A stretch of 64,000 bases of DNA from Siderastrea radians (lineage: Eukaryota > Cnidaria > Anthozoa > Scleractinia > Rhizangiidae): NCBI GenBank assembly GCA_964017195.1, contig OZ024897.1:10511451-10575450 (forward strand), given 5' to 3'. Within the stretch, counting starts at the first letter, position 1. The number at the start of each line of letters is the position of its first letter. Both the position numbers and the translations under genes were made by a program. The notes beneath the pieces are model-generated. The model searched no databases. It had not been told where the DNA came from and saw nothing but the letters and a program-made list of their open reading frames with translations. Below, piece after piece: positions 53,960 to 64,000 of this stretch.

Positions 53960-55560
53960 CATGAAAACCGAATGTCATCATATTCTGTTGTCAGTTTTCA
54001 TTTTTATCGCGGACTTTAAGCTCATAAAAAGCAATTTTTTAGAGGAAAACGAACGGTATTTTAGTGACCGTGAAATCAGGCCCATTTGTAAGTTTTCGGT
54101 TAATAAAGATTTAAAAAGTTACGAACGAGGCAATTTCTTGGTAAAAGTCGTAGACAATTTTAATTTGATTTCTGTTAAATTGCGCCCGTTTTTAGTTTTT
54201 CACCCAGCAAGGGCTTAAAAGGTTGGAATTAAATCGATTCCTTGGTGCAAAAAATAAAAAAAAAAAAGTTGGGCGTTTCAGTTAAGAGGGCACACGACAG
54301 CCGTTCGGGTTGTTAGCCAACTGTTTTAGTGTTCTCAATTTAGAAGTTATAATTTCAGAAATACTTCAATCCACTTATTTCTGAAACCACCACCTGAAAA
54401 ATCACAAAAAATTCGGAAAAAGTTCACATAACATTAAACTACAAATTGATGCATTTTAGAATTGGTGAAAATGGCAACGAGATAGTTCTATAAAAACTAA
54501 TGCCTCTTTACATTGCGTCCATTTGTCACTTTTCAGCAACAATTTGATAGTTACGAAGACACTGATTTTTAATTAAAAAACGTTGGCCATTTGAGTCTGT
54601 TGGCAGTTAAGTTGCGTCCATAGCCATTAGTTTTAGCAAGGATTTCAAAAGTTCCGTAAAAGGTGATTTGGCAGCAGCAAACCTATGCCATTTAATTGAT
54701 TTTCAGTTCAATTGCTTTTATTCGTCGAGTGAAGTTATATTCAGTAAGAATTTTTCAAAGTTTATGAAAAGGCAATTTCTTGGCGAAAATTGTAGGTCTT
54801 TCAAGACTATTTAAAAAACGTTTAAAACTATTTAAAACGTTTTGCGAGGGCTCAAGTGGCGACCTCGCAAAACGTCGGCTGTTTTCTCAGGGTACAAAAT
54901 TTACAAAAAGGGAAAGTGGAAAACGGAGGCCAAACAAAGTTTAGACTGTTTTCACTTAAATTGAGTCCATTTATCACTTTTCAATCGAATAGGATTTTCA
55001 AAATTTCTAAAGGGCGATTTCTTGGTCAAAAACGTGGGCCAGTTTAATTTGCTTTCTGTTAATTACGCCCATTTGTCAGGTTTCAATCAATTACGATTTA
55101 AAGGTTACAAAACGTTTATTGTCCTTTTTCGAAATCTTCCCTGACCTTAGCAACGCTAATTGCCCATAAGTAAAAGGAAATTTCTCAGTGGAATATGTGT
55201 CCTTTTAGTCTGTTCAGTTTGCTTATCAGATTGCGTTCGTTTTCTTTTTCTTTTTTTTTTACTCGGTAAGGATTTTAAAGGCTACAAAAATAGGCGATTT
55301 CTTCGTAAGAGAACATAGATATTTTTCATTTAAATTTCGCTCGTTCGTCAGTTTTAATCAGAGGGAAAACAAAAAGGGCTTTTTTTAGTCTGTTTTTGGC
55401 CAGTCTTACTGTGTCCGTTTTCAGTTAGCGAGGCTTTTATAGCTCAGAAGACGATTTGTTAGTGCAAACCGAAGCAAGTTTTTGTTTTCAATTAAATTCA
55501 CCCGCAGCTATTTATTACCGTTGAGGCCCCAGTTTTATGAATCGATTTTTCGTCAAGTAA
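53960..55560 (+). repeat. Old, degenerate tandem repeat (~100-130 bp units)
   Basis: Units share GGCGATTTCTTGG, AGTTTAATTTGCTTTCTGTT, AATTGCGCCCATTTGTCA and TTTTCAAT..AAGGATTT with heavy divergence (for example 54060, 54520, 55010, 55280). Spacing is irregular. A MITE end (54838-54893, GGCGACCTCGCAAAACGTCG) is inserted. No coding capacity. Confidence 0.6.
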
Positions 55561-57141
55561 GCTTTAGCCGTTTTCAGGAATTTTGGGTGCTACATTTAAG
55601 GAATGTTCAAGTTCAGCAAAGCTTTATAAGCGTTAGGGCAAACAAAATCAACGATTAAGCAATTCAAGTGCCATTTAAAGGCCCACTCCTTTGTGAATTA
55701 CGGTTCATAGACGAACAAAATGATAATGTGGCTGAGTGTTTTTCGTTTGCAATTTGTGTTGCAACGATTTTTTCCAACAATAGTGAAAGGGAAAACTTGT
55801 GATTCCCAAGAGGCAAATAAATCCCCGAACGCGGCAAGTTTGAATAATTTTCAGGGACACAGGGGTTTCAAAGCATTTACAAAATGGAAGATGTGAAGTA
55901 GCCAATTGACGAGCCAAATCTATTGGATTTCTTCGAGGCTAAACGCCTGAAACTCAGTCAGGTTCAGTTTACATATATGCTGGATTTTATTGTATTTAGA
56001 AATAAGGAGAGAAAATATCGGTAGTTTTTTTTTTCACAAGTTGAACAAAATTGAATATGTTCAGATTCACAAGTTACGCACTATTAACATGCTGTTCACC
56101 ATTTGATTGTGGATTTTACCGGGGGTTCCAATCTTTTCCGATTTTTCACGATTTTTTTAAATAGAGTTTTAGATGGTATAAAGCTGTCAAAAAGATGTGC
56201 GATCTTAGCATTACGTTAGTGTTCTTGCAACAGCTGAGGCAAATACACAAACACAATATTTTGAAACTAAAATTCAACAATCATCTGTGCAGCAATTTCA
56301 ATCCGGCCGATTTTGTAGAAACGTGCTGACTGTAAACCTTGAAGTCTTGGAACTTATTGAGCTTAATTAAAAACAAATCTAATCTATCGTCGTTTGATGG
56401 AAATATTCGCGCTTTCCTAAAAGGAACAGGGCTTCAAATACCCTTGGTTTATTTTAATTTGTTTACACCAAATTAAACTTAGGGTAGAATTTTGAACGGC
56501 ATTCTTTAATTAGGACAACGCTTACTTGTTGAAGATTTAACTTAGTCGAAGGCAAAGCAAAACAGATTTTAGCAAAGCTTGAGAAACTATCTATATAGAA
56601 GTGAATACATTAGGCCTTTTTAGTTTAAAGTAGGCTTGTTTATTAGTTTTCTTCGATTGATGATCGCTCGGATGTAACTTTTTTCAATCATCAATAATGC
56701 TATGTCTAGTGTTGCACTGTATCAACAAACAAGAACCAATTTACACAGTACAATGTTTTCTTATATCAGCAACATGCAAAACTAGAGAAAATTTTAACCT
56801 GGTTTAATATGGCTATGATTTTTTTCGAGTTCTTGATGCACGTTTTAGAATCGTACAATTGTTTTATATTTGCATGCAACGGTTGTAAGCAAGTTGTACT
56901 GTGTAAATTGTCACAAGAGAAAGTTGAAGAAAAGCGAAACTGAAATTAACATTTATTGACTTCGGAGAATTTTCATACAATATCAATTTCGCTCATTAAA
57001 GAAGTTTTTCAATTCCAAATAAGTGTTCATTAAAAGTTTTTACACAACTTTTTCAAATCTTTGCGTTCAAGAACACTCATTGTATGCAACTGTTTCGTCT
57101 TTATTTTTGCTATGATAACCCCTGTTCAAGTTTCTCTAATT
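55561..57141. other. AT-rich intergenic stretch, nothing recognised
   Basis: No gene, TIR or RNA supported. I looked for further CFAP251 exons here and found none I could defend. Confidence 0.35.
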
Positions 57142-57420
57142 TTCCCGCCAAAAGACTTAGAAAAAATACGGGCGCTCAAAATACGCATGCGCCGTATTTT
57201 TTTAAAATATTTAATATCTTGTATGTAAAATAATTAAAGACAACAACAATAAAAGATAAACAGTTGTTTCAGTTTCATTGTCTTTATTCTCTCTCTAAGT
57301 ATCTTATTTATCTTTACAACTCTTTCTGATCAAGTTAATTAGTTAAGTGAAAATCGTTTAATTAATAAAAAGGTGCGACAAACTTTTTCTTCGAATATAT
57401 ACTAAGTCTTTTGGCGGGAA
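57142..57420. mobile_element. 279-bp MITE with TTCCCGCCAAAAGACTTAG ends
   Basis: Perfect 19-bp TIRs at 57142-57160 and 57402-57420. AT-rich interior. No clear target duplication. Confidence 0.8.
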
Positions 57421-57644
57421 CATTTAAACAAATTTGCACAGCGTTTCCCCTAGCAACAATTTTGCAAAAAAAAATTCAACGAGATTCCCTCGAACATTTT
57501 CCGCCAAAGGAGCACACACTATCTCGTGCAAAACATTTTAAACTCGCATTTGGAATGAAACTACTGCAACTTCTTCGAAACAGTCCAATATTTTGTAATA
57601 TCAAGTTTAATGACAACTGGATTCATGAACAGATTCTCCATCTG

Positions 57645-57792
57645 GAGTTTAGCAAAATTTAAACTTTCGTGGACTTTGCCGTAAACTGAAGGAGAACTAA
57701 TACTTTCAAGTGCACGAGTTTTGCAACTGAATGTACATGCATTTCTACATTTTACAGCGAAGTCTACGAAAGTTTAAAGTTTTGCTAAACTC
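57645..57792. mobile_element. 148-bp hairpin MITE
   Basis: GAGTTTAGCAAAATTTAAAC at the left is mirrored by the right end (GAAAGTTTAAAGTTTTGCTA and onwards). The arms are about 33 bp. The overlapping frame 57411-57662 is not supported as a gene. Confidence 0.75.
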
Positions 57793-58082
57793 AGGATTGG
57801 GGCAGGGGCTTATTAAAGAAATGGACTTTCAGAGGAGGCTTATTAGAGAGTGGGATTAATAGATGGGGAGGGGTTAATAGAGCCTTTACGGTATTTAGGA
57901 GTTTTTTCTATTTTCAAACAAGAAGACACAAAGTTTATTCCACAAGTTCTTGTTAACATCTAATCCCAAGCATATGAACGTCACAGTGATAGTAAGATGG
58001 AATTAACGTTCTGCTTGTTGTAAATTGCAGTTCATCCTTAAAGAACATGACAGTGACACACATGCCATAGCCTGCCATCCCT

Positions 58083-58122
58083 ACAATACAATACAATACA
58101 ATACACTTTATTTAACGAGGGT
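58083..58122 (-). mobile_element. Short LINE 3'-end insertion at a CFAP251 splice donor
   Basis: The (ACAAT)n run followed by ACACTTTATTTAACGAGGGT is the inverse of a LINE-type 3' end (AATAAAGTGT then ATTGT repeats). Without 58087-58122 the sequence would read TACAA next to GTAAGT, a normal donor. Confidence 0.55.
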
Positions 58123-58191
58123 GTAAGTAGCATGTTGGCTAGCATCTTGTGTTTGTTCTATTCTTGAAACCCCATTGTTCAAATTGCGATC

Positions 58192-58582
58192 TTAAAGGGG
58201 CATTGTCACGCTATTTCAGTTCACTTTAAAATAAAAAAATATGTCCTCACATCAATGAATGCCCACAACTAATGGTCTAGTTTTGTTACCAAAGACTATA
58301 TTACTTCACTGAAACTATTTTCTGTCATTTGTTGCTACCGATGGCACGCATGGAAATGGATTGCAACTTGAAAAAATTAGGCTAAACTTTTCAAATTTTT
58401 TCAGCATGTTGACATTAAATCGATATTAAATGGTCATGGTTTGTTCCTCTTAATGAAATCAAGTTAATATGTTCCTTTAAATGTTCAGACACAATGTTGG
58501 GTATGGATAAAGTTAGCTACCAATACTTTTAGCACAGTTTTGACCAAAAATCTGCGAAATCCTCGTGACTATGCCCGTTTAA
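58192..58582. mobile_element. piggyBac-like MITE in a CFAP251 intron
   Basis: TTAAAGGGGCATTGTCAC at the left and GTGACTATGCCCGTTTAA at the right; same family as 52580-52975. Confidence 0.7.
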
Positions 58583-59149
58583 TCATGGTTTTGTACTTAA
58601 TTGAGTTATCATCCTTAAATTCCAGGCCAAGACTTTGCATTGGGAGTTACTCAGGTTTACTTCAACTTTGGGATTATGAAAAAAAGTGAGTTAAAAAGTT
58701 CTAATTGTACTTTAATAGTGTTGCAGTTACTGACAGAAAAAGAAAAGGAGGTCGACTAGATTTGGTCATTGTCATATTGGTGACAGCAGGCTTATAAAAT
58801 AATATAATGTAAATGGTCCATCCATCTCTCAGTCCAAGTCTGAGAGAACATTTGGCTATGTTTGAATGCAAGGATGGTGCTTTTGATTTATGATACTTAT
58901 TTTGCTGCATTGTTGTCTGACAGAGAATTGCTGTCAAGTCGTGTGTTTGACCAGCGGCAACTTATGATCCAGTGCATGACATTTAATCCAACTGGGGATC
59001 TCTTAGGTTAGTGGTGAAGTCATTTACATAGAATATTGTTTTTTCTCTTGTAAAAAAATTGGATTTCAACGACGGTACTCATTTATCATTTTGTTTTAGA
59101 TTTATAAGTTGAGAGACCTATTTTAAAATTTGTCATTTGAAATAACCCC

Positions 59150-59452
59150 AGGGTTCGTACGGGTTCTGGAAATCCTAGAAAGTCCTGGAATTTTATTCTG
59201 GTTTTTTCTTTCCAGGACTGGAAAGTCCTGGAAAATTAATGCAGGTCCTGGAGAGTCCTGGAAGTCTATAAACTCTTGTCAAAAAAGTTTTCTTTTAAAG
59301 AAAATGTCCGACTATAATTTTTGGCTTTCTATTAAGTAAGGGTTTATTGCTCAATTATTGTACATTTGGGAGACCTGGAAAAATCTTTCCGAGTCCTGAA
59401 GAAGTCCTGGAAAAGTCCTGGAAAAATATTTCTGAAAAAGGGTACAAACCCT
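59150..59452. mobile_element. hAT-like MITE with CCTGGAAA repeats
   Basis: Ends AGGGTTCGTACGGG and the imperfect inverse TACAAACCCT; an 8-bp flank ATAACCCC/GTAACCCC with one difference. Many internal AGTCCTGGAA words. Lies in the intron before the damaged acceptor of the fourth CFAP251 exon in this copy. Confidence 0.7.
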
Positions 59453-60043
59453 GTAACCCCCTTTAGTTCTCTCATTGAGCCCACTGTCTTTCCCACTTAT
59501 TAGGGGCTTGATAGCCCTCAGAGGACTTTATGACTTTTATGGTAATTTTACAAGCTGAAAAGGTTTACACTTTCTTTGAATCGTTATTCTTAACTGTTGG
59601 ATTCACAAATGGCAGTGTACGTATCTTGGATGGATTGATGCTAAAGGAGGAGGGGCATGGTGATGGCTTTGCTGTGTTCAACCACTGTCACGACTGTGTC
59701 ACAAACATAAAATTCTCTCATGACTCCAGTTATTTTGCGACCAGTGTAAGTGAAGGGTTGATTGGAAAAAAGTCAGGCTCTTTTGTGAAAAGGATTAAGA
59801 AATGAGTCACGATTGTTCAAAAACTAGTGGAATTAGGCCATACATTTGTACCTGACATTTTTATTCCAAATCAGGGATGCTGCTTACCTGCAAAAACACC
59901 TGGAAACAGTTTCAAATGTTCTCATAAGTAATTTCCAAAACAGTTAAGTTTCTACCACATGCCTGATTACTAGAAGCTTTTCTTTATTACTGCAAACCAC
60001 AGCTTGTTTGATGCCTTGTGTAATACCCTGCCTAAAATATAAT

Positions 60044-60061
60044 TATATATATATATATATA
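60044..60061. repeat. TA microsatellite
   Basis: Run of (AT)n. Confidence 0.8.
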
Positions 60062-60394
60062 GTTGAAAAACTGACAGTTTTGTTCGACAAGTAATACCAG
60101 TAAACAGTCATTGTCTGTGGTGTGGCAAAATAAAAAAATTAAATAAATAAATAAATAGATCTGTCACGTGCTCCAACTGGTAGATATTGAGTTTATACTG
60201 TTGCCTAGCTGACATTTTCTGTAAGGCTTAGCATTTTTTTACTGGTATGTGCACCATAAAATCTTAGTTTTGGTGAGGTAAAGCATGATTATTATCGTCC
60301 TTAAAAAAAATTGAGCCTCTTAACTTTGGGTACAGCTTACTTGCCGCTTACACTGCAAGTGACGTGTATCCACTGGTGTTACAATTGTAGCTTT

Positions 60395-60603
60395 CAGGGA
60401 CCGCGGAGACCATTTTAAAGTGGTAGGTTAAAAAATCTGGCCAAGAGTTTATGAATTAAGCGCATATGCAAGATTAGATGCATTTTGTTACTTTCAAGTG
60501 GTAAAATTCATACATTATCCACATCATCTGGAGTTCTAACAAATCAGCTAGCCCAAGCAAAAAAGTGGTAAGGCTACCAGCCCCTCCCCCTCCGCGGTCC
60601 CTG
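60395..60603. mobile_element. 209-bp MITE with CAGGGACCGCGGAG ends
   Basis: Left CAGGGACCGCGGAG and right inverse CTCCGCGGTCCCTG (with an extra CCCCT tract) flank a non-coding interior. Confidence 0.7.
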
Positions 60604-60945
60604 GCTTTGGTGTTCTGTATGTTAATGTGTTGTTTGAGAAATGCTTAACTTTGGAGCAATAAGCCCAACTTTTGCTGTTTTTTTTTTTTGGTTTATTTAT
60701 TTTATATTAGGCTTTGCAGAGCTGCTGAAATTGAAACTAAACTTATACAAAACAGTAGAAGTCACAAACACTGTTAAGGAGTAAAAGGATGTTGGTAATC
60801 ACTGCTTTCTTTCGACAGGATCTAGACCGCTGTGTAACAGTTTTGAAAGCTCAGAAAGATGATTCAGACCAGCCTTGGGTTTATGTTGGCAAACAGAGAG
60901 CGCATTACAAAACTATACAGGGTGAGTACATGTAACAAGCTATTC

Positions 60946-60991
<46 letters not shown>

Positions 60992-61000
60992 TAATAATAA
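60946..61000. repeat. AAT microsatellite
   Basis: About 17 AAT/ATA units in a CFAP251 intron. Confidence 0.85.
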
Positions 61001-62034
61001 GCAGAAACATCGAAGGCTCTAGGCTCTGCAGACATTCTTTGGGCATGTCATTCAGTCTATCCAATGACTGCATAACAAGCCTAAAAAATGTGTGTGCAGA
61101 AGGTAGGAAGAACTGCATTGACAGTTCTACAGTTCTGTAGTTTGAAGTATTTAAACGTGGATTCAAGGAACTCTTTCCCAACAAGGAAAGTTTCTTACTG
61201 GAAATGTGACGTCGAATGTTTTTGTCTTTAAAATCAGGCCCCTGTTGTTCAAAGAGTTAATCCAACAGTTAAAATTTGTTTATAGTTATACAAATTTTGA
61301 ATACATTTCATCCATTAGACTGGTATGTATCCTCTGGATTTAAGTTATCCACTTTTCTGACAACCGATAAAAGTTTTGTTTTGTGTGTTTATTGTTTTCT
61401 TTGTTAAGGGAGGTAACAAAAAGGGTCCCGGTTGTTATGGGAACAGATAACATTAGTATATATATACCAAACCAGTGGATAGTGTTTTTCGTGTGCTCTG
61501 ATTGGCTACTCAAACTCGGGATAACATTTGCTATATTTGACCTCCCAGCATTTTTCTGGATTTTGTGTGCAAGGTTTGCCTCATTTCTTAGAAAAAAAGA
61601 AACTATTTGGTGCTGGCTATAAAAATTATTCACCTCAGTGTCGGTGAAGAGTGGTAGATATTTACCTTGCTGCTTTGTGGCGCGGCTAATATCCATCACT
61701 ATTCACCTCCACTTTGGTGAATAATTATCCTGTGGAATAAAATGTGCTAGTTTATCTATTGAATAGAGATTTATTTACTGAATTCAGTTGTCTGCCCTTT
61801 GAATGACCAAGCCCTGAAAGCCACTTCCTTGTGATAGATTAGTTGGCATTTTCTAGTTGTGAATTGATGTTTGAATTTTTCTGTCTGCAGATATTAGCTT
61901 TGGTATTGCACTTGACAGTAACATTCCTCGGTTACTTTCATTGGGTCAAGACAGAGTACTGGTATGTGGACACAATTTGTCATTGCTGTTCTGCATGTAG
62001 ATGTCAAGACCAATTTCATAGCCATTGCCAAGTT

Positions 62035-62036
62035 AA

Positions 62037-62075
<39 letters not shown>

Positions 62076-62078
62076 ATG
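62035..62078. repeat. AAAT microsatellite
   Basis: About 11 units of AAAT. Confidence 0.85.
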
Positions 62079-62662
62079 TCAAGATCTTTCTTGGAAGAAA
62101 TTCCAAAGCCCCAACAGGAATTGAACACATGACCTCCTTGATACTGGCTGGAACGAACTGTCACTGAGCTATGGAAGACTCGTGGAAAGGGAGGTCAAGT
62201 TACCAACATCATAGCTCTAATATCACAAACATTGACCATACACTTTTGATTTTTTTTTAACTGAAGAAGTTTTAATTTGAGAACAAACACGATTACTTAA
62301 AGGCACTTACTACTAATACAGAGCTACTATTCAGTTTGTTAATTCGTTCAATCCTTTCATTCGTAGTCAGTTTATATTAGATGTGTGTTTGATTTTAACA
62401 TTTCCATTTTTAAGGTCTCTCCCAGCTCCTTCCAGGGCTTAGGCATAGACCCGTAACAAAGCACCTTCAACATGTCTAAGTTTGGGTATTCTTCCATGCC
62501 TTTCTCTTGATCTCTTATCTTAATTTGGCTATTGCTCTCAGAATCAAATCGTACGCAATGAATACTTCAAAATACAACTTTTCAATAAAGTGTAATTAGA
62601 CAGTAGAGTGTTTCTGTATGGGGACTATCGACTGATAGTTGCCCTATGGAAATTTGATGTTC

Positions 62663-62874
62663 TTAACCCTTTCATCCCCAATGGTGATCAGCATCAAATT
62701 TCTCCTTATCATATCAGTGCAATATAAAACATACAGGTCATGAGAATTAGGGAAATGATCACCAAAGGTGAACTGTCTTGATGAATAAACGAGTTCTCCC
62801 AACTGGTACCCAACAAAATGTATGGAGATCAGTAATGAGAATTTGCATACTGATATTGGGGCTGAAAGGGTTAA
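62663..62874 (+). mobile_element. 212-bp TTAA-flanked MITE
   Basis: TTAACCCTTTCATCCCCA at the left and TGGGGCTGAAAGGGTTAA-like inverse at the right; same length and family as 41012-41223 in opposite orientation. Confidence 0.8.
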
Positions 62875-62975
62875 TACAAACATATGCTAGGAGATAACTG
62901 TCACCTGATGTGTCTCGGGATAGAAACACTATTGTTTTTTATTGTTCACCACTACATTTTCTTCCGCTTAAGAAC

Positions 62976-63135
62976 TAGCCTGTTCCAGGCGTTCAGATAG
63001 TGGAGCGCGGGCAAAAAATATAGCGAGCGAAAGAGCAGGAGGAAAATGAGTGGAGACTGGGGAAGAGGGCGCCCACTCTTTCGCTCGCTATATTTTTCGC
63101 CCGCGTTCCACTATTTGAATGACTGGAACAGGCTA
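62976..63135. mobile_element. 160-bp hairpin MITE (TAGCCTGTTCCAGGCG ends)
   Basis: The arms are about 58 bp each and nearly perfect, with shared AATATAGCGAGCGAAAG and its inverse; the loop is about 40 bp. Confidence 0.85.
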
Positions 63136-63167
63136 ACTAAGAACTGCCCTTTCCATCGGTGCTTTAG

Positions 63168-63404
63168 ATGTAAAGCTGCAAAAACCAACAACTTAAAAAC
63201 AAAAAAGAAAGAAAGAATAGAATAGAATGGACAACAGACGAAAAATACAAAAATAGACGAGTTTCTGCGGATACTGTCCGTAGGGGATGTAAAGCTGCAA
63301 AAACCAACAACTTAAAAACAAAAAAGAAAGAAAGAATAGAATAGAATGGACAACAGACGAAAAATAGAAAAATAGACCAGTTTCTGCCGATGGATACTGT
63401 CCGT
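63168..63404 (+). repeat. ~119-bp recent tandem duplication
   Basis: GATGTAAAGCTGCAAAAACC to GATACTGTCCGTA occurs twice with only a few differences. Confidence 0.85.
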
Positions 63405-63550
63405 ACGGGTTTTTTCACTCGATGAGCACTACGTCCTGACATTTTCCCTCAGAGAAGCACTACTTGGTCATGTGTTCAATTAAAACCAATCAAAAATGGC
63501 GAAACTTTGGTGCTGAACTATGACACTGTAATATTCTTAGGGGTGACTAT

Positions 63551-63681
63551 ACTCTCTCCTCCGCAGAGGCTCCTGTTAGTAAACACCAGTGAATGAAAAA
63601 AGCGCTGGATTTCCCTCTTCCCAGCCTCTGCGCATTTTTTCCCAAGCGTGACTGTTAGGAGGCCTCTGCGGAGGAGAGAGA
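63551..63681. mobile_element. 131-bp MITE with 8-bp target duplication
   Basis: Ends ACTCTCTCCTCCGCAGAGGC and inverse; perfect 8-bp duplication GTGACTAT at 63543-63550 and 63682-63689. hAT-like by duplication length. Confidence 0.85.
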
Positions 63682-63907
63682 GTGACTATGTTGTCTGTGG
63701 TTTGTTTGTCAGGTTGAGTACGATCTTCTGAACAGTAGCACAGACGACCTTCGGCTTATCAGCTCAGAGAGAATTGAACAGAGTGCAGTACCTCAGTGCA
63801 GTACTTCACTTCACCGATTGTAAAGGAGAACTTTCTTGTGGTGGTAAATGATCAGGTAATAATAGAAGTTGGTGAAGCATTTCTGCGGGGCTGTGCAAGT
63901 GCTAATG

Positions 63908-64000
63908 AGGGCTGCAACGATACAACGATGCATCGGTGAACCGCGATATTTTTCCCACGATACAAATATCGATATTTGAACAAGATACCGCGATATTACA
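63908..64000. mobile_element. Start of a hAT-like element (runs off the right edge)
   Basis: AGGGCTGCAACGATACAACG followed by CGATATT/ATCGATATT repeats is typical of the 5' end of hAT non-autonomous elements. The other end is outside the window. Confidence 0.45.

Larger units (their letters stand above)
58031..63855 (+). pseudogene. CFAP251: CFAP251/WDR66, middle WD-repeat exons, damaged
   Basis: Seven exons align in order with the WD40 part of CFAP251: 58031-58122 (HDSDTHAIACHPY), 58626-58685 (LCIGSYSGLLQLWDYEKK), 58924-59006 (SSRVFDQRQLMIQCMTFNP), 59597-59745 (VGFTNGSVRILDG, NIKFSHDSSYFATS), 60819-60921 (WVYVGKQRAHYKTIQ), 61891-61961 (NIPRLLSLGQDRVL) and 63713-63855 (VEYDLLNSSTDDL). Most junctions have GT/AG and join in phase. 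Damage: the first exon holds a 36-bp insertion at its donor; the acceptor of the fourth exon is TG (59595-59596) instead of AG; the last exon loses frame near 63797, and the expected continuation (SPIVKENFLVVVND) is in another frame. Upstream and downstream exons are not in the window. CFAP251 acts in the axoneme at the calmodulin- and spoke-associated complex. Confidence 0.8.

Noticed and set aside
59130..59339. 69-codon plus-strand frame as a gene
   Set aside because: It is the translation of a hAT-like MITE with repeated AGTCCTGGAA words.

Overview
The window looks like a repeat-rich, AT-rich nuclear segment from a cnidarian, most likely an anthozoan such as a stony coral. The support is indirect: spliced metazoan exons (a cilia WD-repeat protein, CFAP251/WDR66), a tRNA-derived SINE, non-LTR retrotransposon RT fragments, and many short terminal-inverted-repeat (TIR) elements of kinds I associate with anthozoans. 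Nothing looks bacterial or organellar, and I saw no rRNA, tRNA or CRISPR.

Layout. 0-4.7 kb: the 5' end of an unknown minus-strand gene, a pogo/Tigger-like element with TA duplications, and dispersed repeats. 4.8-13.6 kb: two tandem copies of a 3.7-4.6 kb unit carrying a small HIRAN-domain gene. Each copy is broken in a different place and has collected different insertions, so each supplies the other's empty sites. 14.2-16.1 kb: a 42-bp minisatellite. 17.9-24.9 kb: the centrepiece, a large mobile-element coding block. It encodes an RFX-like winged-helix protein, then a DDE-type transposase-like protein, a chromodomain and a C48 (Ulp1-type) cysteine protease. The frame breaks suggest that everything after the first protein was once a single polypeptide. 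25.4-26.8 kb: a 73-bp minisatellite. 30.6-32.6 kb: the C-terminal exons of CFAP251, with an in-frame stop. 33-38.2 kb: a tandem segmental duplication of a DM9-like gene, one copy intact and one a pseudogene. 40-45 kb: exon-like duplicates and a 1.8-kb element with clustered CGCAAGAA sites. 45.27 kb: an RFX X-box-like palindrome. 46.5-51.5 kb: a 15-bp minisatellite interrupted by two TIR elements. 51.8-57.8 kb: RT debris, TIR elements and a degenerate tandem repeat. 58-64 kb: middle exons of CFAP251, with damaged splice sites and a frameshift.

The CFAP251 parts lie in the wrong order (C-terminal exons 26 kb upstream of the middle exons, same strand), so they are best read as two partial, decayed gene copies. 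The best candidate for something undescribed is the 17.9-24.9 kb element. Its domain set implies a transposon that binds DNA through an RFX-like domain, reads chromatin through a chromodomain and processes SUMO or ubiquitin-like conjugates. No terminal repeats could be assigned to it with confidence.
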